A stretch of 44,278 bases of DNA from Clostridiales bacterium (GCA_004556345.1 SFHQ01000013.1:1-44278); one strand, 5' to 3'; positions 1 through 7,775 are shown, numbered from the stretch's first letter. A program made the numbers and translations. The notes: a model not told the origin generated them from the letters alone.

Positions 1-318
1 TTCCACTGTAGCTCCAAGATCAATGTGGTAATAATCTTGTTCTTCGTCCTTTATCTTTTGAAAAACACTCAGAACATAGTTTACAATATTCTTTTTTTTA
101 GCTTCTGCACTAGCCTGCGCTCTCTGTAATGCGATTCGCACAACCTGGCCCATATTATCAGGAGTGCTCATCAACTTTAATGCTTCCAGCAAGCTAGTTT
201 TTCCGCTATTATTCGCGCCAACAAATACATTTATTTTAGAAAAATCATCAAGTTCAAGATTATTTAATCATCTAAAGTGCATAGCTTTAAATTTTTCAAC
301 TACAAGCCGTTTTTTCAT
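1..318 (-). pseudogene. AAA family ATPase (OLD/AAA_15-like), 5' part, with in-frame nonsense codon
   Basis: The reading frame starts at ATG 318 (ribosome site GAGAGG about 9 nt upstream) and gives MKKRLVVEKFKAMHFR, then a TGA at 268-270 (codon 17). It stays open from there to the window edge for 89 codons. The part after the stop holds a perfect Walker A, VFVGANNSGKTSLLEA, preceded by the L-x-L-D-x-F strand usual for SMC/OLD-type ATPases of the 'endonuclease/AAA_15' class. These proteins normally start as 'I-x-x-F-R-x-L-x-x-L-x-L', so the stop replaces the residue right after the conserved F-R. No ATG, GTG or TTG with a ribosome site lies between the stop and Walker A. I therefore read it as a pseudogene or phase-off allele. 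The rest of the gene lies outside the window. Base composition is AT-rich, unlike the neighbouring core genes, suggesting an acquired (perhaps defence-type) gene. Confidence 0.75.
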
Positions 319-611
319 TCATGAACACCTCTCTTTCATATATAAGCTAATCATATTTAGGAACGTTTTTTTCAGTATAACTAGGTGTCCCTGGCTTGTC
401 AAGCTCTCTTCCCCATCCAACAACAGTTTTATTTAACATCTCTCAAAAAGGCAAAGAATATAATTTCACCTATAAAAAATAATTTTCTTTTTTACTTTTT
501 CAAAAGCCGGGGAAATGTTCACAGTTTTGTGTAGACTTCCCTCGCGAAAGCGGGTAAAATAGAACCATATTCTATCCTACCCATCCCAACCAATATAAGG
601 AGGTCGTTTCA
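319..611. other. AT-rich intergenic region, boundary between accessory and core DNA
   Basis: This stretch separates the AT-rich ATPase remnant from the GC-rich core. Up to about 515 it is AT-rich with T and A runs and no convincing open frame. From about 520 composition shifts to that of the core. A possible promoter for the next gene lies at 532-560. No repeat, tRNA or integrase-type attachment site was recognised. Confidence 0.5.
532..560 (+). promoter_or_regulatory. Possible promoter of the rhomboid-like gene
   Basis: TAGACT (532-537), 17-nt spacer, TAAAAT (555-560). The -35 matches TTGACA at only four of six positions, so this is a tentative call. The -10 is of the same TAAAAT type seen at other genes in the window. 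Confidence 0.35.
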
Positions 612-1502
612 TTGCGTGCCATGCAACAATGGCTGGATCGTTTCTGCGCCAGGCACCCCCGCCTGGGGATCCCCGGCCTGATGCGCTACATCGTCATCGG
701 CAACGTGCTGGTCTATCTGCTCGACATGTTCAGTAAAAGTGGCTATGCCATGGGCACAGGGCTGCTGGGCTTCAGCGCCAGCGCCATCCTGCAAGGGCAG
801 GTCTGGCGGCTGGTCACGTTCATTTTTGTTCCTGCCAGCAGCCATAACATTTTCTTCTTTCTCGTCACCCTGTATTTCTACTACTTCATCGGCAACGCCC
901 TGGAGAACGAGTGGGGGGCCAATAAGTTCACCATCTTCTATCTCTTCGGCGTGATCTTAAATATCGCCGTGGGCTTCCTGGTGGGCACGGCGTCCATGTT
1001 CTATGTGAATATGTCCATGTTCTTCGCCTTTGCCACCCTCTTCCCGAACCTGCAAGTCCTGTTCTTCTTCATCATTCCCATGAAGGTCAAGTGGCTGGCC
1101 TGGTTCGACGCGGCGTTTTTCGCCTATCAGATCCTCCGCCTGCTCCTGGCTGGGCATTTCCTCTATGCCCTCATCCCCATCGTGGCCATCCTGAACTATC
1201 TGCTCTTCTTCGCCTCGGATATCGGCGGGCAGGTATCTTACTGGAAGGGCCGCGCCCAGCACACCGCCAACCAGGCCCGGCATAAAAACCCGAATTTCAG
1301 CCGTCCCAACGGAAGAAGCGGCCCCAAGGTCGTGAACTTCCACGACGCCAAGACGCAGACCAAAACGCCCCTGCACAAGTGCGCCGTCTGCGGCAAGACG
1401 GACCTGACCGACCCGCAGATGGAGTTCCGCTACTGCTCCAAGTGCAACGGCTACTACTGCTACTGTGCCGATCACATCAACAACCACATCCACATCCAAT
1501 AA
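612..1502 (+). CDS. Rhomboid-like polytopic membrane protein with C-terminal zinc ribbon
   Basis: 296 aa. A TTG start at 612 is preferred because AAGGAGGT (597-604) sits 7 nt upstream; the first ATG (621) would be 16 nt away. About six hydrophobic segments span residues 22-205, laid out as in the rhomboid family: a first helix, an aromatic-rich loop (GQVWRLVTFIFVP), then helices. The segment where a rhomboid protease carries G-x-S-G reads FYVNMSMFFAF, so the usual serine context is missing and proteolytic activity is doubtful. Residues 257-290 form a Cys/His-rich domain (CAVCG...YCSKCNGYYCYC...H..H) typical of a zinc ribbon. It is the first of three plus-strand genes (cdd starts 15 nt downstream). 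Function is unknown; a rhomboid-derived pseudoprotease or adaptor is an inference. Confidence 0.8.
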   Translation: MRAMQQWLDRFCARHPRLGIPGLMRYIVIGNVLVYLLDMFSKSGYAMGTGLLGFSASAILQGQVWRLVTFIFVPASSHNIFFFLVTLYFYYFIGNALENEWGANKFTIFYLFGVILNIAVGFLVGTASMFYVNMSMFFAFATLFPNLQVLFFFIIPMKVKWLAWFDAAFFAYQILRLLLAGHFLYALIPIVAILNYLLFFASDIGGQVSYWKGRAQHTANQARHKNPNFSRPNGRSGPKVVNFHDAKTQTKTPLHKCAVCGKTDLTDPQMEFRYCSKCNGYYCYCADHINNHIHIQ

Positions 1503-1517
1503 AAGAGGTGTTATCCC

Positions 1518-1910
1518 ATGACTGATCAGGAACTGGTGGAGCGTGCCTTCACCATGCTCGAGCGCTCCTACGTCCCCTACTCCCACTTTCCCGTGGGGGC
1601 CACCCTGGAAGGGGCGGATGGGGTGGTCTACACCGGCTGCAACGTGGAAAACTCCGCCTTCGGCTCCACGATCTGCGCCGAGCGCACCGCGCTGGTGAAG
1701 GCCGTCAGCGAGGGCTGCCGGAAATTCACCCGGCTGGCCGTGGTGGGCAACAGCACGGACTACTGCTGGCCCTGCGGGGCCTGCCGCCAGATGCTGTATG
1801 AGTTCGCCCCGGACCTGGAGGTCCTGGTGGCCCGGAAGGACCATCAGTTCGTGAAGTTCCCCCTGCGGGCACTGCTCCCCCACGGCTTCGCCCCCGAAAG
1901 CCTGGACTGA
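1518..1910 (+). CDS. cdd: Cytidine deaminase
   Basis: 130 aa, the normal length of the homotetrameric bacterial enzyme that deaminates cytidine and deoxycytidine to uridine and deoxyuridine in pyrimidine salvage. The zinc site is complete: C53-A-E55 (ICAERTA) with catalytic Glu55, and P-C86-G-A-C89-R-Q. The substrate motif G-C-N-V-E-N-S is present at residues 40-46. It starts at ATG 1518 with AGAGGTG upstream, 15 nt after the rhomboid-like gene, so the two are probably cotranscribed. Cytoplasmic. Confidence 0.95.
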   Translation: MTDQELVERAFTMLERSYVPYSHFPVGATLEGADGVVYTGCNVENSAFGSTICAERTALVKAVSEGCRKFTRLAVVGNSTDYCWPCGACRQMLYEFAPDLEVLVARKDHQFVKFPLRALLPHGFAPESLD

Positions 1911-2014
1911 CGCCCCTTTTCCCGCATTTCTCACGCACTTCCCCGACCCCTGGCATTGTTCCAACGACGCTTCCTTCGGGAGACGCCGCCACACCCGACC
2001 TGAAGGAGGTAACT

Positions 2015-2632
2015 ATGGATCTGCAAGAATATCTGGCCCGAATGAATTCCGGCGAGCCCGTCCAGGGCGGCGGCGACATGCACCGCTTCATGCGGGAGAT
2101 CAATGAAGTCACCATGCGCCTGACCTGCGAGCTGAACAACAAGTACCACACCAGCGAGGAGGTCCGGGAGATCTTCTCCAAGATCATCGGCAAGCCCGTG
2201 GACAAGAGCTTCCGTCTCTTCCCCCCCTTCTACACCAACTGCGGCAAAAACACCACCGTGGGCAAGGGCGTCTTCATCAACACTGGCTGCCACTTCCAGG
2301 ACCAGGGCGGCATCACCCTGGGGGACGGGACGTTTTTGGGCAACAACGTGGTCCTGACCACCATGAACCACGACTTTGACCCGGAACATCGCTCCACCAC
2401 CTACCCCGCCCCCATCGTCACGGGCAAAAACGTCTGGATCGGCTCTAGCGTCACCATCGTCCCCGGCGTCACCATCGGGGACGGAGCCATCGTGGGGGCC
2501 GGGTCGGTCGTCACGAAAGACGTGCCCCCCTACACCATCGTCGCCGGCGTCCCCGCCCGCGTCATCCGCAAGTTCGACCCCAAAACCGACCACCTGCCCT
2601 CCACCCACAAAAAGACCCACGGCGACAAATGA
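2015..2632 (+). CDS. Sugar O-acetyltransferase (maltose/galactoside acetyltransferase type, left-handed beta-helix)
   Basis: 205 aa. Residues 1-60 resemble the helical Mac domain region of maltose acetyltransferase. Residues 70-185 are hexapeptide repeats (GVFINTGCHFQDQGGITLGD, then GKNVWIGSSVTIVPGVTIGD, then GAIVGAGSVVTKDVP) that form a trimeric left-handed beta-helix. The catalytic His of the family is H119 in TTMNHD. The expected reaction is acetyl-CoA-dependent O-acetylation of a sugar; the actual acceptor cannot be told. The start at 2015 has GAAGGAGGT upstream. It is followed by a strong terminator (2648-2683) and ends the plus-strand cluster. Confidence 0.88.
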   Translation: MDLQEYLARMNSGEPVQGGGDMHRFMREINEVTMRLTCELNNKYHTSEEVREIFSKIIGKPVDKSFRLFPPFYTNCGKNTTVGKGVFINTGCHFQDQGGITLGDGTFLGNNVVLTTMNHDFDPEHRSTTYPAPIVTGKNVWIGSSVTIVPGVTIGDGAIVGAGSVVTKDVPPYTIVAGVPARVIRKFDPKTDHLPSTHKKTHGDK

Positions 2633-2647
2633 TCCCAAGCAGCACAA

Positions 2648-2683
2648 CGTCCCCCTGCCTAAGCTGGCAGGGGGACGCTTTTT
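2648..2683 (+). terminator. Rho-independent terminator after the O-acetyltransferase gene
   Basis: Perfect 12-bp stem (CGTCCCCCTGCC / GGCAGGGGGACG), 6-nt loop, then CTTTTT. It lies 15 nt past the stop codon. Confidence 0.9.
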
Positions 2684-2696
2684 CTGTGCTGTCATT

Positions 2697-2777
2697 ATGG
2701 CAGGCTGCGCCGTGTTTGGTGCCCTGTTCGACATCTACAAGTTCCATCATCGCCACGACGATGAGAAAAAGAAGTAA
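2697..2777 (+). CDS. Possible 26-aa hydrophobic small protein
   Basis: ATG 2697 to TAA 2777 encodes a peptide with a short hydrophobic segment (MAGCAVFGALFDIYKF) and a charged tail (HHRHDDEKKK). That layout recalls small membrane-active toxins of type I systems, but no family is recognised. Against it: no ribosome site precedes the ATG, and it lies directly behind a strong terminator. For it: its 3' end is covered by a minus-strand transcription unit (2765-2855) with a near-consensus promoter. Treat as a hypothesis. Confidence 0.25.
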   Translation: MAGCAVFGALFDIYKFHHRHDDEKKK

Positions 2778-2808
2778 GCCGCCCGGTCTGAACCCCCTAG
2801 CGGCTTAC
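2764..2808 (-). terminator. Intrinsic terminator of the candidate small RNA
   Basis: Read on the minus strand: 9-bp stem GTAAGCCGC / GCGGCTTAC with a 17-nt loop, followed by TTCTTTTTCTC. On the plus strand no T-tract follows, so it acts in the minus direction. Confidence 0.65.
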
Positions 2809-2855
2809 TCATTTCAAGCAATATAGGATCAGCCGTCAGTCAGCCGTCCCTTCAC
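2765..2855 (-). ncRNA. Candidate small RNA (~90 nt), possibly antisense
   Basis: The unit is bounded by a near-consensus promoter (2862-2890) and by a minus-strand intrinsic terminator (stem 2774-2782/2800-2808, then TTCTTTTTCTC). Between them the only frame on this strand with an ATG is five codons long. The RNA would overlap the last codons of the small plus-strand ORF 2697-2777 tail to tail. A type I antitoxin or a trans-acting sRNA are both possible. No Rfam family was recognised. Confidence 0.55.
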
Positions 2856-2861
2856 GCATAT

Positions 2862-2890
2862 AGTATAACCCAGGAGTCACAGCCTGTCAA
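2862..2890 (-). promoter_or_regulatory. Near-consensus minus-strand promoter
   Basis: On the minus strand: TTGACA (2885-2890), exactly 17 nt, TATACT (2862-2867), predicting a start near 2855. The -35 is the loop of the plus-strand terminator hairpin at 2873-2901. It is the best match to the vegetative promoter consensus in the window and does not face an annotated protein gene. Confidence 0.75.
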
Positions 2891-2907
2891 GCTGTGGCTC
2901 CGTTTTT
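2873..2907 (+). terminator. Plus-strand intrinsic terminator
   Basis: Stem GGAGTCACAGC / GCTGTGGCTCC (one G-T pair) with a 7-nt loop, then GTTTTT. It would end plus-strand transcription before the convergent asparaginase gene. Its loop contains the -35 hexamer of the opposing promoter. Confidence 0.75.
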
Positions 2908-2912
2908 ATCTA

Positions 2913-3923
2913 TCACAGGCTTTCTCCCGGCACCCGCAAAATATCGTTCGCCACGGGGGTGTAGAAGTATCTCGTCACCTCCGCCGGGTCCTTCGTCTGA
3001 GCCAAGGCCCACATGAGCTTGGCCACGGCCATCTCCAGGGTCATGTCATAGGTCTCCATCACGCCCAAGTCTGCTTTCAAGCTGTGACCCACCTGATAAA
3101 TGCCCAGGTCACTGCCCTCATTCTGGACCTGGGTGGTGAGGACCACGGTCTTGCCCTGGGCCTCCGCCCGTCGGATGAGGTCGTAATAGCCCCCCGCCTC
3201 CCCGTCGGGGACGCCGCCCACACCGAAGCTTTCGATGAGCACGCCCCGGCTGTGTTCCAGGGCAAAGGCCAGGTAGTCCGGGGAGAGGCCGGGGATGAGC
3301 TTCACCAGGGAGACATTGGTCTCCAAATCATGGTAAAACGCAAGCTGCGTCTCCGCCTGGGGACAGAGATACGGGAGCAAACGCCCCTCCTGCACCACCC
3401 CTAAAACAGGGTAGTTGATGCTGGAAAAGGCCCCGTAGCTCTTGGAGTAGGTCTTTCTGGCCCGTGTCCCCGCGATGACCGCCCCGCCGAACACCACCGT
3501 CACGCCGGGGATGCGCCCGTCGCAGGCCACGGCGAAGCTGTCCAGTAAGTTGGTCTTTGAGTCGGTGATATCCATCTGGATGGGCTTTTGGCTGCCCGTC
3601 AAAACAATGGGCTTGGAGCTGCCCTGGATGAGACAGCTCAGGGCAGCCGCGGTGTAAGCCATGGTGTCCGTGCCGTGGCTGATGACAAAGCCATCATAGG
3701 CGTCGTAATGTTTCTCCACCGCCTGGGCCAGCTGCATCCAGCGGCGAGGCGTCATGTTGGTGGAGTCGATGTTGCACACTTGCAGGCAGTCCACCTGACA
3801 CAGGTCCTTGATGGCCGGGACATAGCGCAGGAAATCCGCCCCATCCATGCCGGGGGTCAGGCCGTCTCCGGCGTCGGCCGAGGCAATGGTGCCGCCGGTG
3901 CCCAATAACAAGATTTTTTTCAT
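2913..3923 (-). CDS. ansA: L-asparaginase, type I (cytoplasmic)
   Basis: 336 aa, normal length. It hydrolyses L-asparagine to aspartate and ammonia. The first active-site threonine is Thr12 in GTGGTIAS, and the second triad lies in VISHGTDTMAYTA (Thr, Asp). KPIVLTGSQKP and the following D-x-x-x-N are also family signatures. There is no signal peptide, which fits the type I (AnsA) rather than the periplasmic type II enzyme. It starts 16 nt after the S41 protease gene ends, with AAGGGGGAAG as ribosome site, so it is probably the distal gene of that operon. Confidence 0.93.
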   Translation of the reverse strand: MKKILLLGTGGTIASADAGDGLTPGMDGADFLRYVPAIKDLCQVDCLQVCNIDSTNMTPRRWMQLAQAVEKHYDAYDGFVISHGTDTMAYTAAALSCLIQGSSKPIVLTGSQKPIQMDITDSKTNLLDSFAVACDGRIPGVTVVFGGAVIAGTRARKTYSKSYGAFSSINYPVLGVVQEGRLLPYLCPQAETQLAFYHDLETNVSLVKLIPGLSPDYLAFALEHSRGVLIESFGVGGVPDGEAGGYYDLIRRAEAQGKTVVLTTQVQNEGSDLGIYQVGHSLKADLGVMETYDMTLEMAVAKLMWALAQTKDPAEVTRYFYTPVANDILRVPGESL

Positions 3924-3939
3924 CTTATCTTCCCCCTTG

Positions 3940-5847
3940 TCAGTACTTCAGCAGCTCCACCGCCGTAAAGAGCGTGTAGAGGATCTGCGCGGTCTGCCCG
4001 CGGGTGGCGGGGGCCTTGGGGTCGATGCTGTCCGAGGACGCATAGAGCATGGAGAGGGGCTGGCCCAGAATATTCTTCTGGCTCTTTTCCAGCAGCCACA
4101 CCCAGGGCTGCGCCCAGGTGCTGTACTTGCTGCTGATGCCCGTATCCTCCGGAACAGCGTTCGAGGCACCCAGGAAATTGAGGTTCAGGTCCGCCGCGAG
4201 CCGGCCCAGCACCGTCATCATCTGCTCCTGCGTCACCTTGCCCTGGGGGTCGAATCTCCCGTTGCCCACGCCGCTGACATAGCCCGCAGCCTGGGCGGCC
4301 TGGATGTAAGGGGCGTACCAGCTGTCCTTTGCGACATCGGAGAAGGTCGCCCCCGTCTCCGGCAGGCGCAGGCGCATCGTCTGGGTCAGCAGGGCACACA
4401 GCTCGGCGCGGGTCAGGCCGTTGTCGGGGTGGAAGGTCCCGTCGGCGTAGCCCCGGAGCATGCCGTAGGTGCAGAGGGTGTTTGCCGCCAGCTCATACTT
4501 CGTCCCTGCCACGTCGGAAAAGACGCGGGGGGCGTAGCCTTTGACCTGGGTGTCGGCCGCGATCTGGGCGGGGGTGGACTTCACCCAGCCCTCGCCGTCG
4601 CCCGCAAAAATATCCACCGCCGGGGGCAGGGCGGAGAGCATCTCAGCAAAATACGGTGCCATCTCCTCCCCCATGGCCTTGGAGAGGTCGATGTACCACC
4701 GCCAGCCCCCCAGATGCACCCGGAGCCACCCCTCGGTGCTCTGCCAGGGTTCGTTGACAGAGAAGAGGGAGGCGATCTCGTCGGCGTGGTTCGTATCGAC
4801 CAAAAGGTCCGGAATGACCCCGATGTTCTGGGCCGTGTTGCCGCTGACGCCATAATACTGGTAGGCCGTGATGCGTAAGGCGTCCCCGTCGGTCAGGGCT
4901 TCCGGCTCCTGCGCCCCGGTCAGGATGACCTGGGCCACGCCCTTGCCGAAGGTGTTGGAGCCAATGACCATGCCGCCGTTTTTATCCTTCATCGCCAGGG
5001 AGAAGATCTCCGCCGAGGAGGCGGTGCCCCCGCTCGTCAGAACGATGGTGGGATAGAGCGTCGTGCGGTCCTGCTGGGAGACGTAGCGGAAGTAAGCCCC
5101 CTCGCCGTCCCGCAGGTAGACCATGGTCCCCTCCCCCAGGAACACGCCCAGGGTCTGGGTCACGGCGTAGACGTCGCCGCCGCCGTTCTGCCGCAGATCG
5201 ACGACCCAGAGGTTGGCGTCGTCATAGGCCTGGGTGCCCTCGGTGAAGTGCCCCAGGGTCTCGGCCCCGAAGGTGTTGCAGACGATGTAGCCGGTGGTAC
5301 CGTCCTCCAGCATCTCCGTCGTGGTGGAGGGGATGACGACCTTGGCGCGGGTGGCGGTGTACGTCTCTTCTGTTCCGTCGGCGTGGCGCACGACGAAGGT
5401 GACCTTGCTCCCCGCCTCGCCCTTGAGCCAGCCGGTGATGACCTCCGCCGTCTGCCCGGCGGCGCTCTTCCCTTCGACGGAAATGATGGTGTCGCCGCCA
5501 ACCAAGCCCAGCTTCTGGGCCGGGGCGCCGTCGTACACGCCCACGATAGAAAGGCCGTCGTCACAGGCCACGGCGCTGATGCCGATGCCCACCACCTCCT
5601 GGTCGGACATGCTGGCCTGAAAGGCGGCGTATTCTTCGGGCGTAAGGTACATGGTGTAGGGGTCGCCCAGAGCCTGGATGACCTCTTCGATGGTCTCCGC
5701 GTCCAGGGCTGCCTGGGGGATGTCGTTGATGTAATATTTGCCCAGCAGGTCCTTCAGCTGGTCGGTGGTCAGCGCCTGGGCCGCCGGGGCCAGGCACAGG
5801 GCCGCGACGAGCATCACGGCCAGGATGCGCTTCCAAAGTCGTTTCAC
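3940..5847 (-). CDS. Secreted S41 (CtpA-like) protease with PDZ domain and C-terminal SLH repeats
   Basis: 635 aa, GTG start (TAAGGAGG upstream). Residues 1-25 are a signal peptide (KRLWKRILAVMLVAALCLAP...AQA). Residues 50-80 are the S41 N-terminal part (GDPYTMYLTPEEY), 85-165 a PDZ domain (GIGISAV...GAPAQKLGLVGGD), and 180-330 the peptidase core. The expected catalytic Ser277 (GTASSAEI) and Lys302 (NTFGKGVAQ) are present and 25 residues apart, as in CtpA/D1P. Residues 435-630 carry three SLH-type repeats, the last degenerate. SLH repeats bind secondary cell-wall polymers, so the enzyme is expected to be held on the outer wall. Most CtpA proteins are anchored by a membrane helix, so this domain pairing is a less common layout. 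Asparaginase follows after 16 nt. Confidence 0.9.
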   Translation of the reverse strand: MKRLWKRILAVMLVAALCLAPAAQALTTDQLKDLLGKYYINDIPQAALDAETIEEVIQALGDPYTMYLTPEEYAAFQASMSDQEVVGIGISAVACDDGLSIVGVYDGAPAQKLGLVGGDTIISVEGKSAAGQTAEVITGWLKGEAGSKVTFVVRHADGTEETYTATRAKVVIPSTTTEMLEDGTTGYIVCNTFGAETLGHFTEGTQAYDDANLWVVDLRQNGGGDVYAVTQTLGVFLGEGTMVYLRDGEGAYFRYVSQQDRTTLYPTIVLTSGGTASSAEIFSLAMKDKNGGMVIGSNTFGKGVAQVILTGAQEPEALTDGDALRITAYQYYGVSGNTAQNIGVIPDLLVDTNHADEIASLFSVNEPWQSTEGWLRVHLGGWRWYIDLSKAMGEEMAPYFAEMLSALPPAVDIFAGDGEGWVKSTPAQIAADTQVKGYAPRVFSDVAGTKYELAANTLCTYGMLRGYADGTFHPDNGLTRAELCALLTQTMRLRLPETGATFSDVAKDSWYAPYIQAAQAAGYVSGVGNGRFDPQGKVTQEQMMTVLGRLAADLNLNFLGASNAVPEDTGISSKYSTWAQPWVWLLEKSQKNILGQPLSMLYASSDSIDPKAPATRGQTAQILYTLFTAVELLKY

Positions 5848-5886
5848 GAACAGGGTTCCTCCTTACAATGGGGTCAATGGGGTCAG

Positions 5887-5925
5887 AAAACCAGAGAACA
5901 CAGGCCGCCCGTTTGTCGGGCGGCC
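5887..5925 (-). terminator. Hairpin after the beta-CASP gene, possible terminator
   Basis: Minus strand: GGCCGCCC / GGGCGGCC stem with a 7-nt loop, followed by TGTGTTCTCTGGTTTTC, a poor but T-rich tail. It may be an attenuating rather than a complete terminator between the MBL gene and the S41 gene. A smaller stem (CAGAGC/GCTCTG) lies just upstream at 5938-5953. Confidence 0.5.
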
Positions 5926-5954
5926 CGGTGATCTTGTCAGAGCAGCGGCTCTGG

Positions 5955-7559
5955 TCAGGCTTTGAATTTTTCGGTCAGGGTGCGAATCTGGGCAGCCATC
6001 TTTTTCAGATCCTTGTTGCTGCTGCCCTTGCTGGCGCGGATGATGGAGAAGAGGTCCATCGCCGCCAGCTCCACCTCGTGGTAAGCGCTGGCGGGGTGGC
6101 CGTTGGAGGCATAGCTGGTCTTCTTCGGCAGCAGCTCCACGCCGGCGGCCAGCATCACGTTCTTGCTCAAGTCGAAGACCTCTTCGTAGAGCGGTGCGTG
6201 GGCGGGCAGGCCCTTCTCCCGCAGGGTGTTGGCAAAGATCTCCGTCACGGGCGCGTCGCCGTGGACGATGAAGATCTGCTGGGGGGTAGGCTCCTGGATA
6301 TGCTCGATCCACTCGATCAGGTGATCCCGGTCGGCGTGGGAAGAAAGGCCCTTGAAGTTATAGATGGAGGCGTTCACGGCGATGTCCTCGCCGAACAGTC
6401 GGACCTGCTTGGCCCCCTCCAGCAGGTGGCGGCCCAAGGTCCCCTCGCCCTGGTAGCCCACGAAGACGATGGCGCACTCCTCGCGCCACAGGTTGTGCTT
6501 CAGGTGATGGCGGATCCGGCCGGCATCGCACATACCGGAGGCGGAGATGATGACCTTGGAGCTTTTGTCCATGTTCAGCATCTTGGACTCCTCGCTGCTC
6601 TCGGTCATGGTGAGGCCGGGGAAGGTGAAGAGGCGCTCGCCGTCCTTCACCACTTCCAGCGCATCGTCGTCCAGATAGCCCCGCAGGTCGCCGGAGAAGA
6701 TTTTGGTCGCTTCGTTGGCCAGGGGGGAGTCGACGCAGACGGTGAAGTCAGGGTTGCTCTTGACAAGCCCCTCCTTCTTCATCTCCCGCATAAAATACAA
6801 AAGCTCTTGGGTCCGGCCCACGGCAAAGGACGGGATGATGACGTTGCCGCCCTTGGAGAAGGTGTCGTCGATGATCTTGGCCAGCTCCGCCGTGTAGGAG
6901 ACCACAGGGTCGTGGTTCCGGTCGCCGTAGGTGCTCTCCATGACGACGTAATCGGCCCCGTCGATCAGGCTGGGGTCCCGGATGATGGGCTGGTTATGGT
7001 TGCCGATGTCACCGGAGAAGACGATCTTTTTCTCCACACCGTCCTCTTCCAGCCACATCTCCACGCTGGCCGAGCCGAGCAGGTGGCCTGCGTCCACAAA
7101 GCGAATTTTTACGCCCTCGCACAGCTCAATGATCTGGCCGTACTCCACCGTCACCAGGTGCTCCGGGACCTGCGCGGCGTCTGCCACGGTGTACAGCGGC
7201 TCCACCGGGGGCCGGCCGGCCCGCTTGCCCTTCTGGTTCTTCCACTGGGCGTCCATCTCCTGGATGTGGGCCGAGTCCTGGAGCATGATGGACATCAGTT
7301 CCCCCGTGAGGCGGGTGGCAAAGATCTGCCCCTGAAAGCCCTGCTTGATGAGCAGGGGGATGCGGCCGGAGTGGTCGATGTGCGCGTGGGTGACGATCAC
7401 ATAGTCAATGTAATTGGGCGCAAAGTCCAGCACCGTGTTGTCTCGCTCGTCCTTACCCTGCTGCAGGCCGCAGTCGATGAGGATCTTCTTGCCGCGGACT
7501 TCCACGCAGTGGCAGCTGCCCGTGACGGCCTTGGCCGCCCCGAAAAAGGTGAGTTTCAT
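5955..7559 (-). CDS. MBL-fold beta-CASP hydrolase (RNA-processing type)
   Basis: 534 aa. ATG 7559 is chosen over an upstream in-frame ATG (7586) because GGAGGG lies just before it and the protein then begins with the usual MKLTFFGAAKAVTGS. The metallo-beta-lactamase motif is HAHIDHSG, and further metal ligands are in VDAGHLLGSA and FSGDIG. The beta-CASP domain (about 230-370) and the RMMBL tail with SSHADRDHL (about 400-410) place it with the CPSF/YSH1-like exo/endoribonucleases found in many Clostridia. The substrate is not known here. Hydrolysis of RNA is inferred from the family. A terminator-like hairpin follows. The next gene downstream is the S41 protease, 107 nt away. Confidence 0.87.
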   Translation of the reverse strand: MKLTFFGAAKAVTGSCHCVEVRGKKILIDCGLQQGKDERDNTVLDFAPNYIDYVIVTHAHIDHSGRIPLLIKQGFQGQIFATRLTGELMSIMLQDSAHIQEMDAQWKNQKGKRAGRPPVEPLYTVADAAQVPEHLVTVEYGQIIELCEGVKIRFVDAGHLLGSASVEMWLEEDGVEKKIVFSGDIGNHNQPIIRDPSLIDGADYVVMESTYGDRNHDPVVSYTAELAKIIDDTFSKGGNVIIPSFAVGRTQELLYFMREMKKEGLVKSNPDFTVCVDSPLANEATKIFSGDLRGYLDDDALEVVKDGERLFTFPGLTMTESSEESKMLNMDKSSKVIISASGMCDAGRIRHHLKHNLWREECAIVFVGYQGEGTLGRHLLEGAKQVRLFGEDIAVNASIYNFKGLSSHADRDHLIEWIEHIQEPTPQQIFIVHGDAPVTEIFANTLREKGLPAHAPLYEEVFDLSKNVMLAAGVELLPKKTSYASNGHPASAYHEVELAAMDLFSIIRASKGSSNKDLKKMAAQIRTLTEKFKA

Positions 7560-7713
7560 GTGGGGTTCCCTCCGTCGTTTTTTCAATTTCTGGTTGTATG
7601 GCGTACCGCCGGGCAGTCCCCGGCGGCGTTTGTTTTGTATAAAGTAATTCTATCATACCCCATTTTCTCGGATTTGCCTAGAGGGTTTGGACAAGTTGGC
7701 GAAAATTCTCCCG

Positions 7714-7742
7714 TTGTCCCTCCCCCGCAGCTGTGCTAAAAT
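7714..7742 (+). promoter_or_regulatory. Promoter of the glyoxalase-like gene
   Basis: TTGTCC (7714-7719), 17 nt, TAAAAT (7737-7742), with a TGC in front of the -10 (extended -10). The distance to the start codon is 33 nt. Confidence 0.65.
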
Positions 7743-7775
7743 GGAAGCAACCAGAAAAACAGGAGGTAAATTCCT

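Noticed and set aside
2629..2826. 65-codon frame starting at the acetyltransferase stop
   Set aside because: It has an ATG overlapping the stop but runs through the strong terminator at 2648-2683 and has no protein-like composition.
5868..7739. Open frame of 623 codons on the plus strand
   Set aside because: Antisense shadow of the beta-CASP hydrolase gene, which has clear MBL motifs and a ribosome site.
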